A stretch of 64,000 nt of DNA from RBG-16-66-20 sp052386675 (GTDB lineage: Bacteria; Pseudomonadota; Gammaproteobacteria; Burkholderiales; SG8-39): positions 62,001 to 126,000 of the forward strand of contig JBQTJX010000039.1 of the NCBI GenBank assembly GCA_052386675.1, in the 5' to 3' direction. The notes under the pieces are model-generated. The model did not search any database. It was not told the DNA's origin and worked only from the letters and a program-made list of their open reading frames with translations. Position numbers and translations under genes: made by a program. The stretch's first letter is position 1. Each line of letters begins with the position of its first letter. Shown here piece after piece: positions 8,377-16,969 of the stretch.

Positions 8377-9846
8377 CTACGCTGTCGGCCGGCGGAGGTA
8401 TCGGCCGCGCGGCTTGCCCACGACCTTGGCGCCGTCGTACACCAGGTTGCCGCGCAGGAAGGTCGCCTTCACCCGTGCCGAGAGCTCGATGCCCTCGAAG
8501 GGCGTGTAGCCCTGGGTGGATTCCGAATCCCGCGCCCGGATGGTCCAGGTTTCGCGCGGGTCCACCAGCGCAAGGTCGGCGTCGAGGCCCTCGGCGATGT
8601 CGCCTTTCGAATTGAGGCCGTAGCGGCGCGCCGGGTTGTAGCTGGTGAGCCGGGCCATGTGGTTGTAGGACAGGCCGCGGCGGGTGCCTTCGGAGACCAG
8701 CGCCGGCAGCAGGTACTCGGTGCCGCCAAATCCGGACTTCGCCAGCCAGATGTTGCCGAAATATTTCTTCGCCACCTTGGTTTCATGGCGGCAGCAGGCG
8801 TGGTCGCTCACCACCCAGTCCACCTTGCCCTCCAGCAGCTTCTCCCACAGGAACTCGACATCCTCGCGGGGGCGGATCGGCGGGTTCACCTTGGCCAACA
8901 CGCCGGTCTTGGCGTCGGTGTCCAGGACCAGGTGGCCGATGGTCACCTCGCGCCGGAAGTCGATGTGCGGGAAGGCCTCGGCCATCTGCAGCGCGGCGGT
9001 GAGCGCCTTGCGCGAGGAAAGGTGCAGCAAATTGATGTTGGGCAGCGCGGTCTCGTTGGCGAGGTAGGACGCGATGAACACCGCCAGCCCCTCGGAATGG
9101 GGCGGCCGCGCGGCGTGGTAGGCCGCCAGGCCCTTCAGCTTGCCCTCGCGTTCCACCTTGTTGGTGTACGCAGTCATGATCTCGGCGGTCTCGCAATGCA
9201 GCGACAGGCTGATCTGCGAGGCGAGGGCGGGGTACTTCTCCCGCGCCGCCTGCACGCCGCGCATGATGAACTCGAAGTGCGCGTAGTCGTAGCGCTCGTT
9301 CTCGCCGATCATGAGGAAGTCGCGCTGGCTGTTGGAGCTGCCATGCAGGCCGTGCGAGCCATAGAACATGAAGATCTTGAACGAGCTCACCCCGTGCTTC
9401 GCGATCAGCTCCGGGATTTCGCGGATATGGCCCGCGTCCATCGGCGCAAGGTGGTAGGCGTAGTCGACGTGGTACTTGCCGTCGGAAATGGACAGCACCT
9501 CGGGGAAGAACTTGCGGTACGGGCCGCCCTTGTTCAGGTAGTACTGGCCAGTGCGGAAGTAGTTCAGCATCGAGGTGACGCCGCCCTGCGCCGCGGCGCG
9601 GCTCTCAGTCACGGCGTCCTCGGCGAGGGGCGAGTAGATGCCAGCGTGGGTGTGGGCGTCCACCACCCCGGGGAAGGCGAGGCGGCCCTTGCCATCGTGG
9701 ACCGCCTTGGCGTCCTTGACGGGAATGTTGCCCGCGATCTTGGCGAACCTGCCGCCCTTGATGGCGATGTCGGCTTCGTGGACGTCGTTGCCCAGGGGGC
9801 GGACGACGCGGACGTTCTTGATGACGAGGTCGTAGGTGGGCTTCAT
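8377..9846 (-). CDS. dihydropyrimidinase/hydantoinase-like amidohydrolase
   Basis: A 489-residue metal-dependent hydrolase of the dihydroorotase/hydantoinase/allantoinase group. GVVDAHTHAG gives the HxH metal ligands, SSFKIFMFYG holds the lysine that is carbamylated in this family, LHCETAE and NLLHLSS supply later histidines, and VSDHACC the catalytic aspartate. It opens a cyclic amide or a related C-N bond in the cytoplasm. The ATG at 9846 begins MKPTYDLVIKN, typical of the family; the longer frame is not supported. It faces the acyl-CoA ligase tail to tail with only four bases between stops. The substrate is unassigned. Confidence 0.82.
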   Translation of the reverse strand: MKPTYDLVIKNVRVVRPLGNDVHEADIAIKGGRFAKIAGNIPVKDAKAVHDGKGRLAFPGVVDAHTHAGIYSPLAEDAVTESRAAAQGGVTSMLNYFRTGQYYLNKGGPYRKFFPEVLSISDGKYHVDYAYHLAPMDAGHIREIPELIAKHGVSSFKIFMFYGSHGLHGSSNSQRDFLMIGENERYDYAHFEFIMRGVQAAREKYPALASQISLSLHCETAEIMTAYTNKVEREGKLKGLAAYHAARPPHSEGLAVFIASYLANETALPNINLLHLSSRKALTAALQMAEAFPHIDFRREVTIGHLVLDTDAKTGVLAKVNPPIRPREDVEFLWEKLLEGKVDWVVSDHACCRHETKVAKKYFGNIWLAKSGFGGTEYLLPALVSEGTRRGLSYNHMARLTSYNPARRYGLNSKGDIAEGLDADLALVDPRETWTIRARDSESTQGYTPFEGIELSARVKATFLRGNLVYDGAKVVGKPRGRYLRRPTA

Positions 9847-9937
9847 CCTGCCAAGTCTAGCGCCGCCCAAGCCGGTGGTGCCTGCGGTTTCGAGCAGGAG
9901 TAGACTCCCCAGGGACGTATACAGGGGAGCACCCTGG

Positions 9938-10780
9938 ATGGCCAACGAAGACCGCGTTTCCGTGTTCTCCGCCGACAACCGCGCCAATGTCCCGGTCTAC
10001 CCCGCCGATGTGTTCGTGATCACCAAGGGCGGCAGCGCGCAGATCGAGCAGGGCGGCACTTCTCTGCCGGCGGAGGCGCTGACCATCCTGGTGGCGCTGG
10101 ATGGCGAGATCGCTGTCGGTGACCTTGAGGAGAAGCTGCCCCATATCCCGTCCGAAGGCGTGCGTGACCTGTTGCGCTCGCTGCTGGCGGCGAAGTACAT
10201 CCGCCCTGCCACCGTCGAGGAGACCACCGGCTTCGATTTCGAAACCTTCCTGAAGGCCATGGCGGCCGAGGAAACGCTGACCCCCGGCGCCATGGCGAGC
10301 GCGCAACGCGAGGCGGGGGACGGGGCGCCCATGCTCCTGAAGAGGGGCTATTACGTCAGCATCGCGCGCAAGGCCGTCAAGTCGCGTGAGCTGCGCGAAG
10401 GAGAGAAGCTGGAAGTATTCGCGGTCGAGGACGATCCCGACATGGCGGCCCTGATTCGCCAGATCCTCGAGGACCAGGGGTTCAAGGTGACGGCGGCGGC
10501 CAATCGCGCCGAGGTCATCGCTCGCCTGCGGGTCGCGCCCATGCCGGACCTCGCGCTGCTCGACGTCAACCTGCCCGACACCAACGGCTTCGACATCCTG
10601 CACAACCTGAAGGCGCACCCCGCGCTGCGGACGATGCCGGCGATCATGGTGACCGCCGAAGCGAAGCGCGACAGCGTGATGCGCGGGCTCGTGGGCGGGG
10701 CGGACGGCTACATCACCAAGCCGTTCGAGCATGCGGCGCTCGTGGCCGGAGTGAAGGCGGTGCTGGGGGTCGCGAACTGA
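9938..10780 (+). CDS. response regulator with C-terminal CheY-like receiver and unassigned N-terminal domain
   Basis: A 280-residue protein. Residues 158-278 are a receiver: acidic pair D165/D166 (VEDDPDM), phospho-acceptor D209 (LLDVNLPD), T239 region (IMVTAEA) and K261 (ITKPFE). The first 150 residues are not a known output domain that I recognise; residues 20-90 resemble the small winged-helix-like modules that sit ahead of receivers in some proteobacterial proteins. AGGGGAGCA precedes the ATG. No histidine kinase is adjacent. Its stop lies six bases from the left end of the island, so the gene itself is intact. Confidence 0.75.
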   Translation: MANEDRVSVFSADNRANVPVYPADVFVITKGGSAQIEQGGTSLPAEALTILVALDGEIAVGDLEEKLPHIPSEGVRDLLRSLLAAKYIRPATVEETTGFDFETFLKAMAAEETLTPGAMASAQREAGDGAPMLLKRGYYVSIARKAVKSRELREGEKLEVFAVEDDPDMAALIRQILEDQGFKVTAAANRAEVIARLRVAPMPDLALLDVNLPDTNGFDILHNLKAHPALRTMPAIMVTAEAKRDSVMRGLVGGADGYITKPFEHAALVAGVKAVLGVAN

Positions 10781-10786
10781 AGGGGA

Positions 10787-10831
10787 TGGCTCCTCGACCT
10801 GGACTCGAACCAGGGACCTGCGGATTAACAG
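10787..10831. repeat. left attachment-site repeat (attL), displaced 3' end of tRNA-Asn
   Basis: These 45 bases are identical to 34886-34930, the 3' part of the intact tRNA-Asn gene, from the anticodon loop through the encoded CCA. Homology stops abruptly after the anticodon loop, so this copy is not a functional tRNA. It marks the chromosome-distal end of the island and is the product of site-specific integration at the tRNA. Confidence 0.95.
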
Positions 10832-10948
10832 AGCCCCAAGCACCGTCCTTCACAACAAGAAGCAGACACTTACAACAATAAATCAAAACGTTATCGAGAG
10901 CTAGTTTTTGCAGTGGATGGTGGCTATTGACCAAAACTTGCGCTGAAA

Positions 10949-10966
10949 TGTCCCATAACTGTCCCA
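10949..10966. repeat. paired TGTCCCA motif inside attL (putative integrase arm site)
   Basis: Two copies of TGTCCCA in the same orientation separated by four bases (TAAC). The same arrangement with a different spacer occurs at 34821-34838 inside the other end of the island. Symmetric placement next to both core repeats suggests arm-type binding sites for the integrase. Confidence 0.55.
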
Positions 10967-10990
10967 GAGCCGACGTGCCCGCGGTGGAGC

Positions 10991-11584
10991 CTACTGGGCA
11001 ACCGCAGACCAGACCGCCCAGTACTCCTCGCCATGGCGATGGACCTTGAAGCGAAGCACCTTCTGTGGGTCAGCGCCCGTGACCTTGCTCACCTCCTCTA
11101 ACGGAACGTCGCGGCCGCGTCGTTCTCCGTAGATCAGGATCCCTTCTGCTTCGTCAGACGAAGCGGCCATTTCGCAGTGCCGTAGGCGTTCCTTCCCTCC
11201 CGCGCTATCGGACCAAGGCCGATCACCGCCCCGATCCGGCCCAAAGAGCAGGTACTTGTTCGTGTCGCCGGCTCTTTCGACGTCAGTCGCCCATACGGTA
11301 AACACGACCATCCCATCGGATTCGCGTATGCCACCCCAACTCCAACGAGGGTTGCGCAACTTGACGCCGCGCATCTCGAATGCTCTGGAGCGCGAGACGA
11401 GGCGTCGGCCATCCAGTTCGTGTTGTCGTTTGGCCTTTCCTCTCGTGCGTTCCTTGGGCCGACCGACAAGTACCTCGTCACAAAGAGCAACCACCTCCTG
11501 GCTGCCTCGAGCGTGGGCGTTTGCTCGGAGATTGCGGATCTCAGCGGCCTTGAGTGCTTCGATGCGGACCTTTGTCCAACTCAT
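10991..11584 (-). CDS. protein of unknown function, last gene of the kinase/DUF2026/nuclease-like cluster
   Basis: I do not recognise this 197-residue protein. The start at 11584 is chosen because it lies eight bases after the upstream stop; a longer frame runs back into that gene. The first 60 residues are helical and basic (GRPKERTRGKAKRQHE). The centre is beta-rich and tryptophan-rich (LRNPRWSWGG, VVFTVWATD), and the C-terminus ends EEYWAVWSAVAQ. There is no signal peptide or membrane segment. The pattern would suit a nucleic-acid-binding or small-molecule-sensing domain, but that is a guess. Tight spacing says it is translated with the PD-(D/E)XK-like protein upstream. Confidence 0.6.
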   Translation of the reverse strand: MSWTKVRIEALKAAEIRNLRANAHARGSQEVVALCDEVLVGRPKERTRGKAKRQHELDGRRLVSRSRAFEMRGVKLRNPRWSWGGIRESDGMVVFTVWATDVERAGDTNKYLLFGPDRGGDRPWSDSAGGKERLRHCEMAASSDEAEGILIYGERRGRDVPLEEVSKVTGADPQKVLRFKVHRHGEEYWAVWSAVAQ

Positions 11585-11592
11585 TCTCGTGG

Positions 11593-12303
11593 CTACTCCG
11601 TGGCGTCGTTCTCGAGGTTGAGGTGCGTCAGCAGATATGAACGTGCACTTGTTTCCTTGGCAATTTTCTCGAGATCGTCCCCGCCAAGGACGTGCGGGGC
11701 TATGTGATGGTCGCCAATGAAGCACTTGAAGAAATCTTCATAGAACTGGCCGATTGATCGATAAGGATGATGCACCGTAGAAATCGTATTTGACCCGGCA
11801 AGCTTCACTTGCAAAGCGGGGACACAGGCGATGCCGGCAGGATGGTAAACAAACACGAAAGAGTCGGAACTGACAGCAAGCATACTGTCGACCTGATTGA
11901 GCATATTGGGGCTAGAGGCCTTTGCGATTGTTTCACCTGGACGCCCGATCCAGCATTCGGAGTGGCTCGTGTCGACTTTTGCCTGCGCGAGATATGCCTT
12001 TGAAATGCGCCTCCCACGGAATTGAAGCTGAAGTACTCCCATTAGGTCAGCCCCTACGACTTTTTCTTGGCGCTTCGTGAATGTGGCAACCCGGAACTTG
12101 CATCCGCGAATTCTGCGGCCGTTCAGCCGCTTCTCAACGGCCTTTAGAAGCCGATCATTGAGCTCGCCTCTCAAGCGTGCCGTCAACTCCTCTTCTCTGC
12201 CAATGAGGTTCGAATAATCAGCGAAGAGCTCTCGCACGGCATCTTCTGCTGCAGCGTTGATCTCACGGCCCGCGTCCTTGATGAACTTGTAGTCCTTAAG
12301 CAT
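11593..12303 (-). CDS. PD-(D/E)XK nuclease-like protein
   Basis: A 236-residue protein with a helical N-terminus (residues 1-65), then a core that reads like a restriction-endonuclease fold: E80, D86 in VVGADLMGVLQLQ, and Q107-A-K109 in YLAQAK, the second beta-strand position where such enzymes carry (D/E/Q)xK. The rest (WIGRPGETIAKAS, DSMLAVSSDSFVFVYHP) is consistent with an alpha/beta core. It is the third gene of a minus-strand cluster with a kinase and a DUF2026 protein, 41 bases after the latter. Nuclease activity is inferred from the residue pattern alone; no close named family is recognised. Confidence 0.6.
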   Translation of the reverse strand: MLKDYKFIKDAGREINAAAEDAVRELFADYSNLIGREEELTARLRGELNDRLLKAVEKRLNGRRIRGCKFRVATFTKRQEKVVGADLMGVLQLQFRGRRISKAYLAQAKVDTSHSECWIGRPGETIAKASSPNMLNQVDSMLAVSSDSFVFVYHPAGIACVPALQVKLAGSNTISTVHHPYRSIGQFYEDFFKCFIGDHHIAPHVLGGDDLEKIAKETSARSYLLTHLNLENDATE

Positions 12304-12344
12304 CGTCCCCCTCGTTGGGTGTCATGATAGCCGCGGCAATCGTC

Positions 12345-12986
12345 CTACCACGATTCGCTCAGCTTGAGCCCCAGTAGTGGTACCGCATGCTTGCTTCCCT
12401 TCGCGTTCGCGAGGGTGAGGTTAGACTGCATGACTTCGGGCGGACGCCGGAACCAATCCACCGCGATTTGCACAAGATCCGACTGTGCGCGCACATTTGC
12501 AAACCGAAGCAGCAGGTCTTTGGTCAATTCTGCGTTCGGCACGTGAAGACAATCACCTGGACTACGGATGTTCTCAACTGATGACGCTTGCTCTGTGACT
12601 CGTTTCTGAAACGCTCTGCGAGGGCAGGCACGCTGCAGGCCCATGGCCTCGATCGTTTCTGGAAAATAGGGGGCGGTAAAGTCCAGTAACCAATCCTCGG
12701 TTTCCAACCAGCAATGGAAGTGTTCTGCGGTAGACGCAACGGTCGGCGCCCCCGGCACCATGAAAGCAAGAACATCCGGCTTGTCTGAGACTCCGATGCA
12801 ATAAATGGCGGCGCCCACAATTGGACGTGCCTTGATGCCGTAGTGGTAATCGAGAATCAGTGCACCGGTGATGCCATAGTGGAGACAAGCCTTCGTGTGG
12901 TCGGCTTTCTCGGGCGCAAGGACACTGTGGATCGTACGTGCAATCAGCGCAAATTCCTGAAGCGGCAGCGGCAGAGCTATGCTCAT
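12345..12986 (-). CDS. DUF2026 family protein, transglutaminase-like cysteine triad
   Basis: A 213-residue protein that looks like the DUF2026 family. A plausible papain/transglutaminase-like triad is visible: C34 at the start of a helix (KACLHYGITGALIL), H91 in HFHCWLE, and D102 in WLLDFTAPYFPE; the H-x-W followed by D-x-T spacing is that of transglutaminase-like peptidases. The protein is cytoplasmic, with no signal peptide. It follows the kinase gene by 25 bases and precedes the nuclease-like gene by 41, so the three are very likely one transcript. A regulated protease, deamidase or cross-linking activity is possible. Family function is not established. Confidence 0.65.
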   Translation of the reverse strand: MSIALPLPLQEFALIARTIHSVLAPEKADHTKACLHYGITGALILDYHYGIKARPIVGAAIYCIGVSDKPDVLAFMVPGAPTVASTAEHFHCWLETEDWLLDFTAPYFPETIEAMGLQRACPRRAFQKRVTEQASSVENIRSPGDCLHVPNAELTKDLLLRFANVRAQSDLVQIAVDWFRRPPEVMQSNLTLANAKGSKHAVPLLGLKLSESW

Positions 12987-13011
12987 TGCTCCACTCTAAT
13001 GCAGTGGTGCC

Positions 13012-13956
13012 TCAGCTCCTGAACGCGGTGCGAGCGAGAAACGCCAATCCGGCGCCGGCACCCAGGGTCTTCAGGGCCCGTACGGCAGCTTCTTTGGAGG
13101 CGCGCTCCGCAGCATATTGCCGTTGCCATTCTTGAAATAACGCGGTCCATACGGCGAATGCCGTCGGAAAACGATACCGCTCAGTGCGACACACCATGTG
13201 CCGCAAGATTCGTCCCAGTTCGCCATGCTTCGCGATCAATCCCTCTGCCGCGAGCCGGGGTACCCCGTCGCGGATCATGGCTGCCATTTGCGGCGCCTCG
13301 ACATTTGGCGGGATCACATGGCGGCCAAGCAGGAGCGACGTAAGCACCAAGCCGAGCTGATAAACGTCAGACTGGTGCGTCCATCGGCCATCGCCCAGCA
13401 GTTCCGGAGGGAGATACATGGCGTTGCCGAGGAACGTGTGGGTCGCCTCGCCCGCGGCGACGGCGGCCTTGGATACGCCGAAGTCGTTGAGCTTCACCAC
13501 ACCACTTGGGAACTCGAGCAAATTCTTCGCCGAGACGTCTCGATGAACCCTGTTGATGGAATGAAGGTAGGTGAGGGCGCTCAGTATCTGCGCTCCGATC
13601 ACGCAAACTCGACTGGCTGCCAGTGGTTGACCAAAATTGATTACGTCATCGAGGCTTCTAACGGCCGGTTCCATCACGATGACATACCAGCCCTCTGGCT
13701 GCGCCTGGAACTGGTCATAGCTCACAACGACATGCTTCTGGTGAATACACTGCAGATGACCGTCCTGATCGTTGTACCAGGACCAATATGCCTGCGAGTT
13801 ATGCGTCGGCCAGATTACCTTCAGAGCAACATGTGCTCCCGATTCGGTAATACCTGCCCAAACGCCGCCTTGGCCGCCGACGCCCAACCGGCGCGTAGCG
13901 AAATACCGAACATTGCGCTCGGGGTTGTACACAACGAACTCGAACTGCTGTTGCAT
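13012..13956 (-). CDS. Hanks-type serine/threonine protein kinase
   Basis: A 314-residue eukaryotic-like kinase. Glycine loop GVGGQGGVW (25-33), ATP lysine K46 in VALKV, catalytic HRDVSAKNLL with D140, DFG with D158, and the APE-equivalent YLPPELL with QSDVYQLGLVL are all present, so it should be active. The C-terminal 25 residues contain a short hydrophobic stretch (LGAGAGLAFLA) that could touch a membrane but lack the PASTA sensor of housekeeping kinases. The ATG at 13956 is chosen for its AAGGAAGGA ribosome-binding site; the track's longer start is 36 bases earlier. It heads the four-gene minus-strand cluster and diverges from a small plus-strand gene. Confidence 0.88.
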   Translation of the reverse strand: MQQQFEFVVYNPERNVRYFATRRLGVGGQGGVWAGITESGAHVALKVIWPTHNSQAYWSWYNDQDGHLQCIHQKHVVVSYDQFQAQPEGWYVIVMEPAVRSLDDVINFGQPLAASRVCVIGAQILSALTYLHSINRVHRDVSAKNLLEFPSGVVKLNDFGVSKAAVAAGEATHTFLGNAMYLPPELLGDGRWTHQSDVYQLGLVLTSLLLGRHVIPPNVEAPQMAAMIRDGVPRLAAEGLIAKHGELGRILRHMVCRTERYRFPTAFAVWTALFQEWQRQYAAERASKEAAVRALKTLGAGAGLAFLARTAFRS

Positions 13957-14060
13957 TTCGTCCTTCCTTCTCGTCGCTTGTCCCCTCGTCAAGCGGCCTT
14001 GTTATTCGACAGATCGAACGATACCCTAACGATGTATATCCGTCCAGTAGGCCCAAATCC

Positions 14061-14375
14061 ATGCGTTTTCGCGTTTACCTATTGCGTCGACGTGGGCGCC
14101 GGCTCCCATGGAAAGTGGTGCTGAACGGCGCTAGCTTCGTCGGTGATCTGCGCACTCACTCCACGGATTCGGGCGGGGAGCGGTACACGGTGGCAGAGCT
14201 CTATCCTGTTGACCCGATGGAGAATCCTCCGGCGCCCGCCCTCTACGAGCCAGTGCTGCTTGGATTCAGTACGCTTGCGTTCAGGTTGCGAGGCTTTGAG
14301 CGCGTTGGAGATGGAGAACATGCTCACGGCGTGGTGCAGGAATGGCACTGTGAGCTTCCCGGCGCAGCTAAGTAG
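14061..14375 (+). CDS. small conserved-looking protein of unknown function
   Basis: A 104-residue protein of mixed beta content: basic N-terminus, then AELYPVDPMENPPAP and VLLGFSTLAFRLRGFERV, ending VVQEWHCEL. It reads like a genuine folded domain and has normal codon use, but I do not recognise a family. It starts 104 bases from the divergent kinase gene and shares that promoter region; the small 14522 gene and zorA lie downstream on the same strand. It could belong to either neighbouring system or be independent. Confidence 0.5.
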   Translation: MRFRVYLLRRRGRRLPWKVVLNGASFVGDLRTHSTDSGGERYTVAELYPVDPMENPPAPALYEPVLLGFSTLAFRLRGFERVGDGEHAHGVVQEWHCELPGAAK

Positions 14376-14521
14376 TAGCCGCGAATGCGTGTTAAGTGAT
14401 CGACGTCACTTCCCATCTTGAATAGAGATCAATTTGCCTGCGGCCGGCGACGGTGTAGGCTTTGCACGTGCGCGGGACAGTTCTAATCCGGCTCCTAGGT
14501 GGGCCAGGCGGGGACGAGGAG

Positions 14522-14863
14522 ATGCAGATTCCCGCCATCTACTGCGTGGATCGCATCAACATGCCTCTGGATACGTGGATCTGCGAGACCACAGACGGGG
14601 GCGCGCAAGTAATTAAGGGGAAGCGCACGCCGGCATCACCATGGACCACCTATTCGCGGCGCGTGTATCGAAAGGGACCGCGAAAGACCGGCGAGCCCGT
14701 GACCTATTTCTTCGAGCGAACCGAGGAAGTCAGCCGCTGCGCGATGGTTCTGAGGGAACTAGGACGCCGCTGCGGGCATGAAGCAGCGCCACAGTCGGAG
14801 TTTTGTCCTGCCCATGGAGCAAGCAAGAAACTAAGCCGATTTCGAAGACCCGCCCGCCGCTAG
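14522..14863 (+). CDS. small protein with a C-terminal Cys/His cluster, function unknown
   Basis: A 113-residue reading from the ATG at 14522; an in-frame TTG at 14462 would add 20 less convincing residues. The N-terminus (IPAIYCVDRINMPL) and centre (PWTTYSRRVYRKGPRK) look folded and basic. Near the end RRCGHEAAPQSEFCPAHG contains a C-x2-H..C-x2-H arrangement that could bind one zinc. It ends 91 bases before zorA on the same strand, so it could be a leader gene of the Zorya operon, though Zorya systems are not known to need it. Confidence 0.45.
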   Translation: MQIPAIYCVDRINMPLDTWICETTDGGAQVIKGKRTPASPWTTYSRRVYRKGPRKTGEPVTYFFERTEEVSRCAMVLRELGRRCGHEAAPQSEFCPAHGASKKLSRFRRPARR

Positions 14864-14904
14864 ACCAAAAAGGCCAAGTCACGGGTAACATTTCTCTGGA
14901 AGGG

Positions 14905-14925
14905 CCCGAAATGGAGCCATTCGGG
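14905..14925 (+). promoter_or_regulatory. hairpin in the zorA leader
   Basis: CCCGAAATGG and CCATTCGGG form a nine-base-pair stem with one bulged A and a two-base loop, 30 bases before the zorA start. No clean T-run follows (AGGAATTTT comes seven bases on), so it could be a weak terminator for the small gene upstream or a structure that governs zorA translation. Confidence 0.35.
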
Positions 14926-14954
14926 AGGAATTTTCGGAATTTGGAGGGGGGGCG

Positions 14955-16967
14955 ATGGGGCAGGTTGCCGTATTCATCCAGGAATGGCTGCCGTTCGTGC
15001 ACAACATGCACGGCGTGCCGCTATGGGTGGTCTACGTGGTGCTGGCGGCCTTTGCCGCTTTTCTCGTGGTCTTCGTCCCCAAAGCGATATACATAGGCAT
15101 CCAGCTCCGCTGGAAGGGTTCGCGGGTCAAAAAGATGCGGGAGAAAGCGGGACCCAAGACGGTCGACCCCGACGATGTCGCCAAGCTCATGCGCCGAGAG
15201 CCCTATCGGCATCTTTGGAGCGAGTACGACGACACACTCCACAGGGTCAGGAGATACAGGGGTTCCGAGAACGAAACCGTCGAGGTGCGCGCTACAGCTC
15301 TCGCTGAGAGTTTCTTCACCCGAGAAACCCTTGTAGATAGCCGGCTACTCGACGAATTTGTACGCCATCTTCCTGGCATTCTGACCGGCCTCGGAATCAT
15401 CGGAACTTTCGCCGGCCTGCTGTCAGGCTTGGAAGGATTCAAGCCGAGCGAGGACGCTTCAACAGCCAGAGAAAGTCTTCAGCGCCTCCTGGAAGGTGTA
15501 GGACATGCGTTCTACGCATCGGCCATTGCGATCGCTTGCGCGATGATCATCACGCTCTTCGAAAAGGTGTTGATCGCGCTTTGCTATACCGGTGTCGAGC
15601 GTCTATCACATGCAGTCGACTCGCTCTACAACACCGGCGCAGGCGAGGAATATCTCTCGCGCCTAGTCGAGGCATCCGAAACGAATGCGGCACAGACATC
15701 CCAGTTGAAGGATGCGTTGGTCGAAGACCTCAAGACGATGATGACCAACTTGGTCGAGAGGCAGATTGCGGCCCAGAAGGAGGAGACCGAACGGCTGGGG
15801 GAGCGCATCGGCAAGTCGATAGCAGACGGACTCACAACTCCGATGCAGCAATTGATGGGCGTAGTTGAGAAAGCATCTGGCCAGCAGGGTACCCAGGTCG
15901 AAGGCATGTTGAACACACTGCTTACTGCGTTCATGGCAAAACTCGAAGACACGTTCGGCAAGCAGTTCCACGGAATAAATGACGCATTGCTTCAATCTCA
16001 GCAGGCCATGCAGAGTGTGCAGGCCGCAGTTGCGCAGCTTGTCGGCGACATAGGTAAGGCGGGTGAAACCGCGGCTTCGCAGATGAGTGCAAAACTCGAA
16101 GAGGCAATGACTCGAGCGGCGGTCGCCCAAGAGCGAATGAACGATCAGATGCGGGAGTTTGTCGTTGAGATTCGACGACTGATCGAAGAGCAGCAGGCCG
16201 CGAGCAAGGCTGCGCTTGATCAGGCAGTCCAGTCAGTACTTGAGAAGATGGGCGACGCCATGAGTCGACTCGCCGAGGATCGCCACGCGGCAAGTGTGGC
16301 CGATCAGGCACGGCAGGATTCCTTGAAGGCACAGACAACGGAGCTCTATGGAGGATTGGCAACTGACGTTGGGGAGCTTCTCAAAGGAGTCAGCGAATCG
16401 GCGCAGCTCACCCAGGAAAGCATTGCTGCCCTGGAGCGCGTGACTACGAAAGCGATCGACGGCATGAGTGCTGGCGCAGAGAACATGAATGTCGCGGCAA
16501 CGAAGTTCACTGATGCCGGCAACGCGGTTACCGACGTTTTGAGCCGGTCTGGCGAGCTGGGCAAGACGCTTACGGGCGCCTCGCAGGCTCTCAGTCAGTC
16601 AGCCCAGGCCGTTCAGACAGCCTTTGAGCAGTACGACCGGACGCGCGCAACCATTGAGCGAATGGTGGGCGAACTAGGGGTGTTGGTCGAGAATGCGAAG
16701 CGCGAGGCAGGAGTTAGCGCAGGGCTAGTGCAGGAGATGGACAAGCTACTGGCCAGCGTCAAGGGAATTGAAACTGAAACTTCGAATTATCTGAAGGAAG
16801 TAAACGGGGTTCTTCAGACTGCGTTCCAGAGCTTCGGTACTCAGTTGGCCAATCAGGTTGCCACCACCATGACAGAGACGGATAAGCATACGAGCTCGGC
16901 GATCTCAAGTCTAACGGGAATCGTTCAGGAACTGGGCGCAACCCTCCAGCGCCTTAGGAGGACATAG
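14955..16967 (+). CDS. zorA: Zorya anti-phage system protein ZorA (MotA/TolQ-like stator with long cytoplasmic tail)
   Basis: A 670-residue inner-membrane protein. TM1 spans about 22-46; TM2 (138-158, LPGILTGLGIIGTFAGLL) and TM3 (181-212, VGHAFYASAIAIACAMIIT) form the MotA/ExbB-type proton channel, with pore residues T151 and S189 in the expected places. Residues 215-670 are a long, nearly proline-free, Ala/Gln/Glu-rich helix, the ZorA tail known to project into the cytoplasm. With ZorB it makes a proton-driven 5:2 rotary motor that senses phage infection. GGAGGGGGG precedes the ATG, and zorB begins two bases after its stop. Length and layout fit type I Zorya. Confidence 0.95.
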   Translation: MGQVAVFIQEWLPFVHNMHGVPLWVVYVVLAAFAAFLVVFVPKAIYIGIQLRWKGSRVKKMREKAGPKTVDPDDVAKLMRREPYRHLWSEYDDTLHRVRRYRGSENETVEVRATALAESFFTRETLVDSRLLDEFVRHLPGILTGLGIIGTFAGLLSGLEGFKPSEDASTARESLQRLLEGVGHAFYASAIAIACAMIITLFEKVLIALCYTGVERLSHAVDSLYNTGAGEEYLSRLVEASETNAAQTSQLKDALVEDLKTMMTNLVERQIAAQKEETERLGERIGKSIADGLTTPMQQLMGVVEKASGQQGTQVEGMLNTLLTAFMAKLEDTFGKQFHGINDALLQSQQAMQSVQAAVAQLVGDIGKAGETAASQMSAKLEEAMTRAAVAQERMNDQMREFVVEIRRLIEEQQAASKAALDQAVQSVLEKMGDAMSRLAEDRHAASVADQARQDSLKAQTTELYGGLATDVGELLKGVSESAQLTQESIAALERVTTKAIDGMSAGAENMNVAATKFTDAGNAVTDVLSRSGELGKTLTGASQALSQSAQAVQTAFEQYDRTRATIERMVGELGVLVENAKREAGVSAGLVQEMDKLLASVKGIETETSNYLKEVNGVLQTAFQSFGTQLANQVATTMTETDKHTSSAISSLTGIVQELGATLQRLRRT

Positions 16968-16969
16968 CA

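Noticed and set aside
10787..10831. Possible second tRNA-Asn
   Set aside because: Only the 3' part is present; the sequence after the anticodon loop does not form the D-arm or acceptor strand.
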